Assembly: GCA_031308135.1 (NCBI GenBank)
Contig: JAHLJT010009436.1
Coordinates: forward strand, 221,727,286-221,791,285
Direction of reading: 5' to 3'
Length of the DNA stretch: 64,000 bases
DNA from: Acheta domesticus
Taxonomy: Eukaryota > Arthropoda > Insecta > Orthoptera > Gryllidae
Part shown: positions 12,069-24,600 of the stretch, piece by piece
Layout: each line of letters opens with the position of its first letter
Position numbering within the stretch: position 1 is the stretch's first letter
Notes under the pieces: model-generated
What the model saw: the letters and a program-made list of their open reading frames with translations, nothing else
The model's database searches: none
Told to the model about the DNA's origin: nothing
Program-made: the position numbers and the translations under genes

Positions 12069-15000
12069 GAACGGTTTAACCGCTAAAGTAAAAATAAAAG
12101 CCCGAGGCCAGGAACTATTAGTAGCACTACTTAAGCGAGGCAATTTTCAAAATATCATTGGGAATTAATGGACTTTTATAACTTCAAAACAAAAACGTAG
12201 AATTAGAGAACCCCAATCCAGTGTTATTATTTTGATTTTTATATACCTTTACATAACTTGAAAAAAAGAAAGGACTTGTTAAAGACGTTTTGTATTATAT
12301 TTTGGGAATATGTCAAGTTTGAGATTGAGAATAGATTTCGAAAAGCTGATTAGTGGGCAATGCTCTGTGGTTATTGAGAATACCACACGAACTGGAAAAT
12401 ATAATTTTATCTTGCGATATTAATGTCAAACAGAAATAGTATAATTTCCGCTTAGGTTAGTTTCTCGGTACTGAGTAGTAAATGAAAAGGATGTTGGTGA
12501 AGTAATGTTATTTGATTTCCGAGACAAACAGCTCAAAACTGATGTAGCCACGTAGGCACTTGACATTCTATTGTCTTCATGTATGTTCTTACAAAGAAAA
12601 TGATGTACTTCAAATAAACATTTTCATTGTGCATTTAAATATTTTTGAAATACTTTATGACATTGCGTAACAAGTGAGGCGTGAGGAAATTGAAAAAAAT
12701 TCAATTCGAAAATGTGATTCAACGCCATTGTAAATGAAATTACTGGTATTTGTGTGTAGTGAAGTAATCGCATAAATTACATTACACGCTAATAAAAACA
12801 ATGGGGCCACACGATATTGAAGATATTTTAAATTTTGAAGGATCTGTCCATGAATTCAATTTTAATGATTAGCAATCAGAGTTAAATATAAATCATAAAA
12901 GAGGTATATTGATAAAAGCTGTTAATGTAAATAGATGCACCCTGAATAAAGTAATTTTGTCGGTATTATCGACGAAAGAGCTGATTAGCTAACGCGCAGA
13001 TTCACGCACAAGCACAATTCTGGATGTCAGTTCTTGGAGTGGCATGCCTTACCTAACACCCTTACTACTAACAACACCCCTAGGTAACAATGCGTGTGGT
13101 TAACACATCTTATTATCTGACATAACCTGCTGACAGTACCAAATTTCAACCTAATAAAAATCAGTTTGATGATAGATTTAAAGTTATTCCCTCAATATTA
13201 AAGCAATTCAGTTACCGACGCTGAAACTACCCACCTCACCACCAGCAGACAGTGGATAGAAGAAAACTTAATTCTTTCATCTAGCATCGTAGCATCGCGA
13301 GGAACAAAGTAAATTTCGAGGAAACCATTTCGCGGTGTTTTCCCTGAGTGCACCCCTTCCCCTTGCCCCGGGATGGCGTCAGCCACCCGCACGACGCTCC
13401 AACCGCAGCGGAAATGACGCGGCGCACCGGCGCGCGCGGAGCGATTCTTGACGCCATTTGCTTCCGCAGCCACGAGACAGCGAGTGTTAGTACCGGGTGT
13501 CGGTGGCACAGACGGCTTGTGGCCGGAGCGAACCGGGCGAACGTAAATAGTCCTATCTCCGGCAAATTACGCGCTTCCGGTTTTGTGGGTGTCGTGTTAT
13601 CATATCGCTTAACAACGAAGACAACGTGATGATATGTGGCAGGATTCTTGACTTGTATTTCTGAAGGGAAGTATACTTGGCGCTGAATAAGGAATTTCCT
13701 AAGGGCAAGCGCTTTTCGGGGCCAGTAATGGGACAGGGAAGGTAGGCAAGGGTTTGTCTTCATTAATTTCATTCCAGCGGAATATTGTGGTTGTAATGAA
13801 ATTTCTAGAATTTTACGGTGCTTATAGGGGTTTGCAATACGTTTGCTTTTGAATTTCTCATCTCTTGTAAAATATAAATTATTAATATAAACACATCATT
13901 AAGGAATACAAATTGCCATTTATTTCATGAAAATGTTCTTCGTGCAAGTGATACGATTGACCAAACATACTACATGATTCGGCCACAAGAATGTGTCAGA
14001 TTATTTGCCAACTACATATTTTCTGTCCAAAGCACTTTGTTCTTATTTAATTATCCTAATACGACTTAAAAGGATACGATTAAAAAGCGTAGAAAGGAGG
14101 TTATGATAACAAGTTACTTATGTTACTGGGTCAACATCTAATATCGTGGGTGATTCTCTAAATGAGAAACACTGAACTTACGATGAGATATTAAGATGTG
14201 AAAAATGGCATAATTCATATGATTTATTGATTAATTTTCTTCATTATTTTTAAATTATGATCCACGATGTTGATTTAATTTAGATTTAATAATAATGTGA
14301 TGATCACCACAACGACTCATTTTAATTTCACCTTGCTGGCACAGTTTCACAAGCCTACGATTCAAGGTGGTGAACAATATTTAGTAATTTTGTTTTCCTT
14401 AGATCTGTATTTTTCATTACACTAATTATCTACAGGAGTTTTTATACAATAATTATGTATTGCTGTTTTTCTCATTCATCATTGGTGTTAAAAAATTCTG
14501 GAAATGAACGCCCTCAAATGTTTTCGAAAGAATAATGTGATTTGAACAATTTACATTAAGAAAAATAATATTTTAGATTTAATTCCGAAAATAAGACATG
14601 TAGCACTGTAATGATTCAATCTAAACAAATTTCTTTGCCATAAATGTTTTTTACGAGACGAAAGAGGCAAATAAATATCATTAAATAACAAGATTCAATT
14701 TGTTTGCTTTTCAGTGCGGTTTATATCTACTTTAAAACAGCATATTAAATAGACATTGAAAAACGTTAGTGGATATCAGATTGTTGAACATCTCAATTAA
14801 TCCTAATTTGCAAGCAATAAAATAAAATAAAAATGATAGTTCTTTGTAAACAAAATTTTATATAATTATTTCAATCACCACAAGCCGTGTAATGTGTGCC
14901 AACATGCACTTTCTTTACTCTTTCAGTGATGATTTCAGTTTTTTATTAATTTCAGAAGATCCGCAATCGTAGAACGCGCGTTTTTTATGTGGCTTAGCGC

Positions 15001-17492
15001 TCTCATCAGATAAAAGAAGGAATAAAAGGAATAAACTTGAGATGTTTTACAACTGGGCTCCAGGCAGATTAATATTTTCTTTACCAAAAGAAAAGGTTTC
15101 GTTCAACTATCTTGAGCTATATCAAATCTTAGTGATTAAAATCTGGAATAATGATAACACATCATTAAAGAAATGAGAAAAATAACAGGGGCTCAATATA
15201 TCTGTGATTCACAGAACTAATATTGTGGGTTTGTAAGTATGTATGTATCTGTAAGCATATGCTTGCAGATACATATGTACTGCTTCTCTTTAATTGCAAC
15301 GTGCACGAATGCAAGAAAAGACGCTATGCGAACAGTTCACAAATTGATTCCCATAATTACTTTATAGTTAAGTGCTGAAATTGAATTACTGAATTTGGAA
15401 ATATGATTCCTTTAATCAAGATTGTATCGTTCAGGATAACTAAAAATTAAAAAATAATGTAGCACGGTGAACTTTCAACAAATCGCAAATTTTTTAGTAA
15501 GTTAATCCAGAGAAGGTTCATCAAAATTACTCCATACCGTTGACTTTAGAAATACAAAAAATGTTAAACTACAAACTTACGCTTGTGTGTGAATAACCTA
15601 AAGTGGTCTATATTTAATTTGTGTGCTGAACAGTCTGAACAAATAATTGCAACAAAAGAAATAAGACAATCCCCTCCCCCTGTAACCCCTTGAACACTTA
15701 GAGAAGGCGTGAATAGATTTCTAGATGTCAGAGGCAATGGCCTCATTCTAAAACTTTACGACCGACGAAGTAAGGCTCAGTTAAATAACGTTTGCAAAAT
15801 TCAATTTGTGCGGAGTGGGAGATGTGTTATCTTTGAGTTATTAATGCATATTTACAGTCATTGTCTTTTAATGGGGACTTTCTAATCGTGATGTTTTCAT
15901 TCATCATGGACTGTAAGGCCTTGAAAATCCAATTTTAGAAGTTTTAATTATCTACTGTTAATATATTTAACCACAAGTCAAACGAGCATTCAAGGTAAAA
16001 ATTGTGAAATGATAATGTACCTTTTGAAATAGTTGACGTGGATTATGTATGTGTAATTTGAACGATTAAGCAACAAAAATGAGTGATTGTAGTTTGGAAC
16101 AATTCGCATGTGGTGATGAAATCATGGGCTGAATTCGCCGAAAGGTATTAGGAATCGCTTCATTAGAGAGAGATGTGGTGGAATATTTCCGACTGATATC
16201 ACTATTGACATTCTGCGATTCGTCTCTTGGCTGAACGTCTTTGACTCCTTGGAAAAGTGAGCGATATCATTTCAGACAGAAGGGCACCCGTTGTATAGCC
16301 CGACCAGCCGAAGAATGAAGGTTGCGATTGCGGCGCGTCGTGAAACTAACAGTGTAAACACGGGTCTGTACAGTCAGTTACGCTAACAAAAGTCGCCAGG
16401 AGCGTAAAGCGGGTTCAGACACTGCTACTACGCAATCGCCATGGCCTCCTTCATAGAGGTTGTGAATCAGCTGATAAAGTATAAATTCAGAGACACATTA
16501 TGCAAGATTTTTACTGACGGTTTTATTTTTGTCCCTTTAAGTTGCTTTTTTTTTACTTTTCACCGTTTTAGTGCAAGAATGTAATAAACAGTTCTATTTA
16601 TATTGAATTTTTAATACTTATTCATTGAATTTAAACATTTTGTATTGTTCTTCAACTTTTTTTCCCATAGGCTTTAGGCGGTTTGTTAGGTATGCAATAA
16701 AGTATCAAAACATGAACTTTACTGTCATAAGTATCTACAATATTCTTCATTAAGTTGGTAGTTACTTTGTACATAAAAATAATTTTATTTGGTATATATT
16801 ATGAGAAACTAGTTAAGTTCAAATAAACAATTTATATGAATGTTACTGCTCATCAAAAGAATTAGTTTCAAAATTTTGAATCGTTTTGCAGAGAAAAGTA
16901 TACTTTTATTTCCTTCAATATGAGGTGCAGACATGTCCAAATATAGTTAAAATATTAATTGGGAAAATACTACATTTGCAACGAAATAAATCGCGCTTTT
17001 TTTTTTCAATGGTTTGGCACGGTCCCATTTTAATTTTGAATTGAGTATCCTTATATCTCCGTCTCTGTCGTTTCGGCTGTAAACACAGACGGTGGCGCGC
17101 TCCTGTAAACATCATTCTCAACTTGGTTGAGATATACGTTGTAATGTTTTGATACCGAGAACCTTTCGCTGCGCCTTATCAGTACACAAAGCTGCAACCC
17201 GCTTAACGTTGCAGCCTATCGAGTGCATTGCAGTCTGCCGAACGAACTTCTTCACAAACCCAGCAAATCAGACGAGGGCATTCGCGATAAAAGCACGACT
17301 AAGGCAGCCCAAACCGATAGCTTCGCTTTGAAACTAAGCGTCCAGTATTGTATATTTACCCAAGAGTATTAATACAATCGACTTCATTGGCAAATCCTGA
17401 TTTCAAGGCCAGGACCCCCTCAAAGTGGATGGAATTTATACTGAAAGAGAAAGTCTCACCCTGTTTGTTCTTATTTCTATCTTGCGATTAAT
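12069..17492. other. Intergenic, no gene recognised; CpG-rich island at ~13330-13600
   Basis: AT-rich except for a roughly 270-bp CpG-rich patch at about 13330-13600, which looks like a promoter or first-exon region but yields no recognisable protein. A second GC-richer block at about 16090-16480 is also unexplained. No repeats of the families named elsewhere were detected. Confidence 0.55.
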
Positions 17493-17854
17493 AATTGAAT
17501 AGTTACCCCGAATACAGATCTAACCCACAAAAAATCAAAAATTGAGATTTCAGTGGAATAGTGACCCATTGCACCTAATAAACAGCCCCCACGATTCTGA
17601 GGGTGCACCGGCCATTCCAAAGTATATTATTCTTTAGGTAAAGTTTTCCTATTGGCAACTAGTTATCTCTCTGCAGCAAGATGTTGGATCGATGCGAGTA
17701 TGTTATAAGCTGTAGTGCGTTGACAAAAATTTGAGTTCACAGTGATTCACAATTCATAATATATTGTTGGATGTAAGTGTTTTACAGTTTTTTCTCTTTC
17801 CTGAAAACTTTTCCTTTTGTGGGTTAGATCTCTATTCGGGGTAACTATTCAATT
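17493..17854. mobile_element. MITE-like element with ~39-bp TIRs
   Basis: The left arm (17493-17532) contains TAGTTACCCCGAATA and ATCTAACCCACAAAA. The right arm (17815-17854) is its reverse complement, with one mismatch over about 39 bp by eye. The 362-bp element has no coding capacity. No clean target duplication is visible; the flanking TA could be one. It lies in an intron of the Methuselah-like gene, about 170 bp past the exon 3 donor. Confidence 0.7.
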
Positions 17855-18022
17855 GTAATAACTGTTACACAATGTATGAAGTTTATAAACACATTGATTA
17901 CGATCGAACACATTATACTATCTCTTTTTCTGCAGCAAGGCTAGCCAACCCAGAATCTACGCCACTGGCCGACTTCCATTCAAGGAATTGGACACGAGGA
18001 ATAACCGTTTCGTTGCACTCAC

Positions 18023-18211
18023 CCATGCGCCGGCAGACGAAAGGGCCGAAGTTGGTGTCGCCGCTGAGCTGCACGGCGGCGAGCAGGCTGTAGGCGATGG
18101 CGAGGCAGCCCACGTGGAAGATGAGCGACTTGCCGTGCAGGTCGCGCAGGGCGTCCACCGCCAGGTACACGATCAGCGTCAGCAGCAGCCCCGACACCGA
18201 CACCAGCATGC
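18023..18211 (-). CDS. Methuselah-like exon 3: TM1, loop, TM2
   Basis: Acceptor GCGTGCGCAG at 18212 and donor GCATGG|GTGAGT at 18022. The 189-bp exon codes for TM1 (MLVSVSGLLLTLIVYLAVDA), the highly conserved intracellular DLHGKS loop, TM2 (LIFHVGCLAIAYSLLAAVQL), and a Cys278 where Mth receptors form the extracellular-loop disulfide. It is strongly GC-rich in an AT-rich setting. The next exon, with TM3, was not found within 18 kb to the left. Confidence 0.85.
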
Positions 18212-21200
18212 CTGCGCACGCCGCGCGCGCGGGGGCGACGCGCTCTTTATTATCATATCAACTCCACAAAAAATTCAACTTAGATTTTATATCTGTCTGT
18301 TAATTCTCTTGATACAATACGTTGTCTCTGGCCAATTTTCAAAGAAAGTTAAATGAAGACCTTGGGGCAATAACAAGCTATGCCACATTTCTGATGAAAT
18401 TGAAATATTAGTGCATTTTGACTCCTTAAAAATGTAACTAGATCCTGGTTTTTATCTTAAAAATTCGCTGCAAGATAGCAGTGATATTCGTAAATTAATG
18501 TTCTTTATTGCTGTGTGTAGAATGCAATGTCTAAACCTTTACTCTCTGTTTTCTCAAAACTTAAGTATTGTAGCATAGTATGATATTACTCCGAGGTCTT
18601 CAAAACATTCACTTCATATTTTTTTTCACTTTTCACCATATTCACTTTCCTGTAGAAAAATCGCCACTTTTCGCGCAGCTTTACATAACTTTCTTTACAC
18701 TACCCACATTATTGCGTAAATACGTACGTATACAAAAAAGAAAAAGGAGACAAGGCTCTATTTAGTTATTCATGAACTTAAAATCCAGCTGTCGTGTGGT
18801 ACATTCAATGTGTAGAAGAACGCTGGCTAAATGCCAGGTAGATTTAAAGCATCCGACAATGTTTTTGCAATAACTATCATATCTTAACGTAACATATTTT
18901 TCAGATTTAACATTATTTTAATCTTAAATTTTAGCGCGCAGTGAGTGTCGGTAAGTGGGTGAGCCATAGCGAATTCGATTGCATTACCAGGAGGACAGTT
19001 TCGAAGAAGATTCGTCATTCATTATTTTGGGTACAAATGTTATAATTTATTTTTGGTTCGATGACGTAGGAATAAATGCAGTTGTAAGGAGACTGCATCG
19101 ATGACTACGTCCAAAACAATGAAATTAGGCCACAGCAAAGAACGTATATGAAATGAGAAATACATTACCCTACACATTCTGTGAGAAGAAAAATAATATT
19201 GATTATTTCCCATTCATTGTAAAAGAATTACCCATTTTTTAAGTCGTTTGAAAAATCCATAGTGCCGCAAACAAAAATCAGAGAAATTTCATTTAAGAGA
19301 ATTTCTTTCCGCTGAAGGTCCTCGAATACTGGTTTGCTTTAAACATCGCCGCCCATCAAGAGATCGGCGGGCTGGTTGTGACGTCAGCCGGTGCCCACAT
19401 TAGCGCGTAGCCTCCGCCGCCACTTTCTCTTCGGGCCGCCGCGTCCTCGATTGAGGACTTGGAAGGACGATGGCCACAAGGAACCGTCACTGCAAGCACG
19501 ATGTGGTCCAGGAACAGTTCACGAGCATCAGGTAGTTAGAGTATTGAGTTACTAGTTCACAACTGAAGTTTCATAGACAGGTATCTCCGAGGTTCGAGTC
19601 CCGACGGAAGCAGATTTTTAACATAAGCTACATATGTGAGTGAAGACGCAAATTCCTCAATGGGACAGATGCTATAGATGCTACAGATGCTATAGAAGGT
19701 CTCGTATCAGTGGTTTCTTTCAATCGATTCCAGACATATCTCAAAGCAATACACTAAAACACGGACTACTAACCTCGCAGAATTATTCTATACCAAACCT
19801 GTACCTATTCTCATCCCATCCTTATGACTGACCGATGAACTTATCCCTCATCCCCTTATGACCCACCTCCTGTGATCTCGAATTTCCGACTCTACGAACA
19901 CAGGGAGAAGCGGAGAACCGTGGAGGGTTGTAGCACCTGTGAAAGGTGACACCCGACTGAGAATGGAGGTAATTATTGTAATAACGAATATTCTCTATTA
20001 AAAAATATCATTATTTATATGATTCTGCCTATTTTCTCTTTACAATTATCATCAATTCTCGTGTGAACTACTTTGAAGGAGAGTACGTGCGGATTTATAA
20101 CTGAATCCATTATCCTTCCATCACTCGCTTGCTATTATTTATCAAGATAGCCATGGAGCATCCAAATTGACCATGAAAAAGTGAACACGACAGTGAACAC
20201 CGAGTATGCACTATTCATTTCCTATTTTCCGGGAAGTGACATATTCACGTCTCGAAAATTCCGATGTTTGCACCCAAACATTTCAGCATCTCCGCTAAGA
20301 GGTGACAGCCGAATACATTAAATTGATCGCAAAGGTTTCGCTGGAGAATGGAATCAACATCCTAATTTTCATTGCATTTTCAAAGAACCAATCTATTTTT
20401 ATGCTATAAACAAGCAATCGGAGTTATTTACAAAATGTCAAGCAACACTGAGTTTATTATTGACGTTTTATCCAGCGTCTATTTCTTCCTTTACCAATGA
20501 GAGACGACTAGTTGCCGCCTAATGTCTGAGAAACACGAGCGGATGGTCTCACGTGTTGCGCATGCCAATGATACGCTGCAGCGGCATCTCTGACGCGAAT
20601 CCGTCTCATCGACAAGTGAATTGAGGCTATTTTATACAGCGGTGATTATATACGACGGAATGTCGGTACATTGCAGATGCAAGTTATGTGCGCTTTCTCA
20701 ATACGTCGCATACACACGATGACATTAGAGAGATGACTGTGACTTGATTATTGCAGTGCAATTCCATATTCACATTCAACACATGGGTATTTTGTCACGG
20801 AAAGAAAAAAAAAACAAAACTTTCCTCCTTTTGATGCTTGCAGCATATAAGCGAAATAATGAAATTAATCTCTTCAAGTAATGAACAATTTGTCTGATAA
20901 ACTGTCATATTTCTAAATGGTTCATGCGTGATGAATTAGTAAAATTTAGGAAATAAAAACAAAATATGTTCAAGTACAAAATTGAAAGTAATTGAATCGT
21001 CTTATTGAATATTTTATTTGAATTACTAAGACGATGATTCTTATTGCATAAAAGAGACATTAGATGAATAGATTTCATATACACACATAATTTTCGAAAG
21101 TGGGGATGAACAATGAATTACCATAAAAAAGGTGTAGTTACTGAATATGAATTCATCCTGTAGTGTCCTAGTCGACAAGTTATGAAAGACAAGTTCACAT

Positions 21201-21623
21201 AATTATAGCGTAGTTAATCTAAAAAACTATGAAGCGGCGTGCTTTGTGGATCTTTATAACAATCTTACAAATAGACAGTCTATAACATTAAAAATAGTAA
21301 GCTAATATTGTGAATATAACTTGGCTAACTTGGCTAATAAGAAGCTAATCTTGTGAATATGACGAGAGGAAAAAAATATTACATTAGATGTGATATTACA
21401 CGGAAAGTGAAAATATACGTGATTTCTTTAGAAGACACGTTGCAAAATTAATCCGAACATTATTCATACGAATGCGTTTGTGTGGGCACGAATGTATAGG
21501 TTTTGGAATGTGTTTCTGAATTGGAAGAAGAAAAACCATAGCATTTCGTAATTCATTGGAATATGTAACGTTTTTTGCCTTAAAAAATTACTTTCGGGAT
21601 AGATCGTTCTGAATGTACGGACG

Positions 21624-21688
<65 letters not shown>

Positions 21689-24600
21689 GAATAATAGTTA
21701 TAACTACAACAGTCATTAAGTGCGAAAGTAAAACATTGCTGTCAGTGACGCCACAGGAAGACATCCGGAACACCCATTTAAAGAAATAACTGCATTCGAG
21801 ATATTCCTTTTATTCGCTGGCCAAATGTGTACTTTCTCATGGAGGAAATGAGTTCTCGGTTTGTTATCTGAGCAAAGAAAGGTGCATGCGATTCTGGGCT
21901 GCATGTTGTTCGTAAGCGGATGTGTATGTATCATTTGTAAATAAACTAAAATGTATCATTTTAGTAGAACGACGAAATATTTACCGATACGACACGCAAG
22001 TAGGTCATACGAATAACAGGAAAAGTCTCATAACGAATCCATTATATTTATTTTATTTATTTACTTCTTCGAGGTACAAAACATTGCAAAGAAAAAGGGT
22101 AATTACGAATATGTGACGGATACATTTTAGCAACTAATGTGTAAAAATAATAAAAATGTGCTTGCAATTTAATTTTTCTTAGCCACCATCAATGAATCGG
22201 CATTCAAAGGTTCTATGGGTTTCTTGAAAATTGTAATTAAAAATAATAACTGAAGTAATCGCAAATATAAGCGTGAGTAAAAAATGAACTCATAGAACTC
22301 ATTTCAAGAGGTACGGAAGAAATGAACTTCGATAAGCCTTGTATTACGAAATCATTCTTTTCCGTATTGCTGAAACGCGCGAATGACTGAAGAGCAAGGC
22401 GTGGAGTTTTGCAGAATTTTATTCGTGATAAAGATACTCTGATTTCTCAAATCTTCCCATAATGCGCTTTTCTGCCTTAAATATAAGTAAAATTATCTCA
22501 CAATATCCGCGAAGTTGAGAATATTGAATTATCTCGAGCGGATATTATAACATCAACTGGAAAACCATAAGGAAAATGAAAACAAACAAACAATAAATTT
22601 CTCACGACATGGGAAGGCTGCGGTCAATTAAACAAAAGTTTAAAATAAAAATTAGGTGACTCAGGGCATCAACTGAAATCAATGCAATGGCATTGGTCGG
22701 GAGGATCCTTGGGTTTGAGTTCCGACGTCAGGATTTTCTACACCAGCGACATACCTAGTAGGTCGAATTCAGCCGCTGCCTGCAGGAGAATTGTGGTTGC
22801 CCGCTGCTCTAATCGCTTGTTTTCCGTGGTTTCTCTGATAAAAACCAAGTGAATACCGGAGCAGTAACCTAACAAACGGGCGCGATCTTTCTTTCCTCGT
22901 CCTTGTCCTATCCTCAGCCCTTACTTACACACTTACACCTTCATGCACTACACTATAACTCGGGAGATTAGTCGGGAGCTCAGAGCTTGCCTCGGCTAGG
23001 GCGGTGTCCCGATGGTGGGAGATACCTGGTTGGGGAAATCCCAGCATTCCGACGTATAGATTGGCGCCGGATCTCACTCTCAAGATTGATAAAATATGAA
23101 CTACACTTACGGGAGTGATGTCCTTTAATAGTTAATGTGTCCTGACACACTAATCAATCAATTAAGAGCTTGCAGTTTTCCTGTGTATGATACAATCAGT
23201 TATTGCTAGTATCAGATTACTATTTAACACATGAGGGAGTAAAGCTTTCCCCTCTCAGGCAACCGTATTTTGCTCTTCCCACAGTAGACACGGCGACTCG
23301 TACCCTCACCGGCGTACAAGCCAGGTAAAGTGAGAGCGGAAACGTCTCTGACAACTGGATAAATGTACGAGGGATCGAAGTACGACATGAGTACAGATTA
23401 AATTGATGCAAAGGTTGGTTTAAATACAGCGAAAACACGTTCACAGAAAAAAACAGACTTATTAAACGTGTGTATTGAGAATATAGGCGAACTCGTAATG
23501 AAAATATCATAAATAGAATGTACAAAATTTTATTTAAGACATGTTTTTATTATGGGTTAATGCATATTTGCAGGTCGAAAACTGATAAAGAGAACTCATT
23601 ACAAATCGTAATCAGGGGCATGTTTGTGGGTTGATTTCACTCTCTTAAGAGAGGAAAAAGTTCGCAAACACATACTCGTATATTCTTTGCAGTCGATTTT
23701 AACAAACATGGAAGTCGTGACCAAAGAAGATTTCTATGAATACTTAATAAATGAATTGCACAATCGAATCGATCTTTTATCTATTGCACAAGTGCCCACT
23801 TAATTCTAATTGGAAATCTATAGGTTATGATTGAATTATTACTGAATAAGAAGCAAGATAGCAGCATCTATACGTAATGACTGAATAAGAAGCAAGATAG
23901 CAAATTTACAAAATTTCATCTTCAGGATTGTAAAATCTTGAAAACGAGATCTCGCTTTTGATTTTAATAGTATCCGCTATGGAAAGTGTCAAACACTCCT
24001 ACAAATACAACTCTTTCGTGAGGGATTTTACTGTTGTGTCCTACAAATCTTCTTTGCTCGCGGGCCCTTGCTGTCCGTTTGCGTTCGTGATCGTGACTGA
24101 TTTAACATATTTATGAGTAGATAACATACCTTACACTATTATTAATTAAACGTCATCAAATTTATTGTTATATCAAATGCCTGAAAGAAATGTGACACTA
24201 TATGTGTACTATATCCAAATATTTTAAAATTCACCAGTCTGTCATTTCATATTAGGGACAAAAAGGAATATTCTATGAGAAACAGCTTTGTATGGCCGAG
24301 ATATTCAATTTACATTGTTATTGCGACGACAACGAGAAGGGATAGTGGATATAATAACTAGTGGTGCTACAGAATGGAACAGACTTTCCCGTATTAGTTT
24401 TCTATTTTCCTGGGTCTTCGCTAGCTATTCGGAATTGCCACATACTCTTTCTTGCCAGCTACCATCTATCATCGCCAAAAGTACATTTTTTTGTCATTTT
24501 CTTAATTTTTCGGTTTCCTATTGGTAGAACAGAAACATTAATTTTAGAATATTAAAGAACACAAAAACCTAGCCGTAAATGGCAATTTTCTTTTAAAAAT

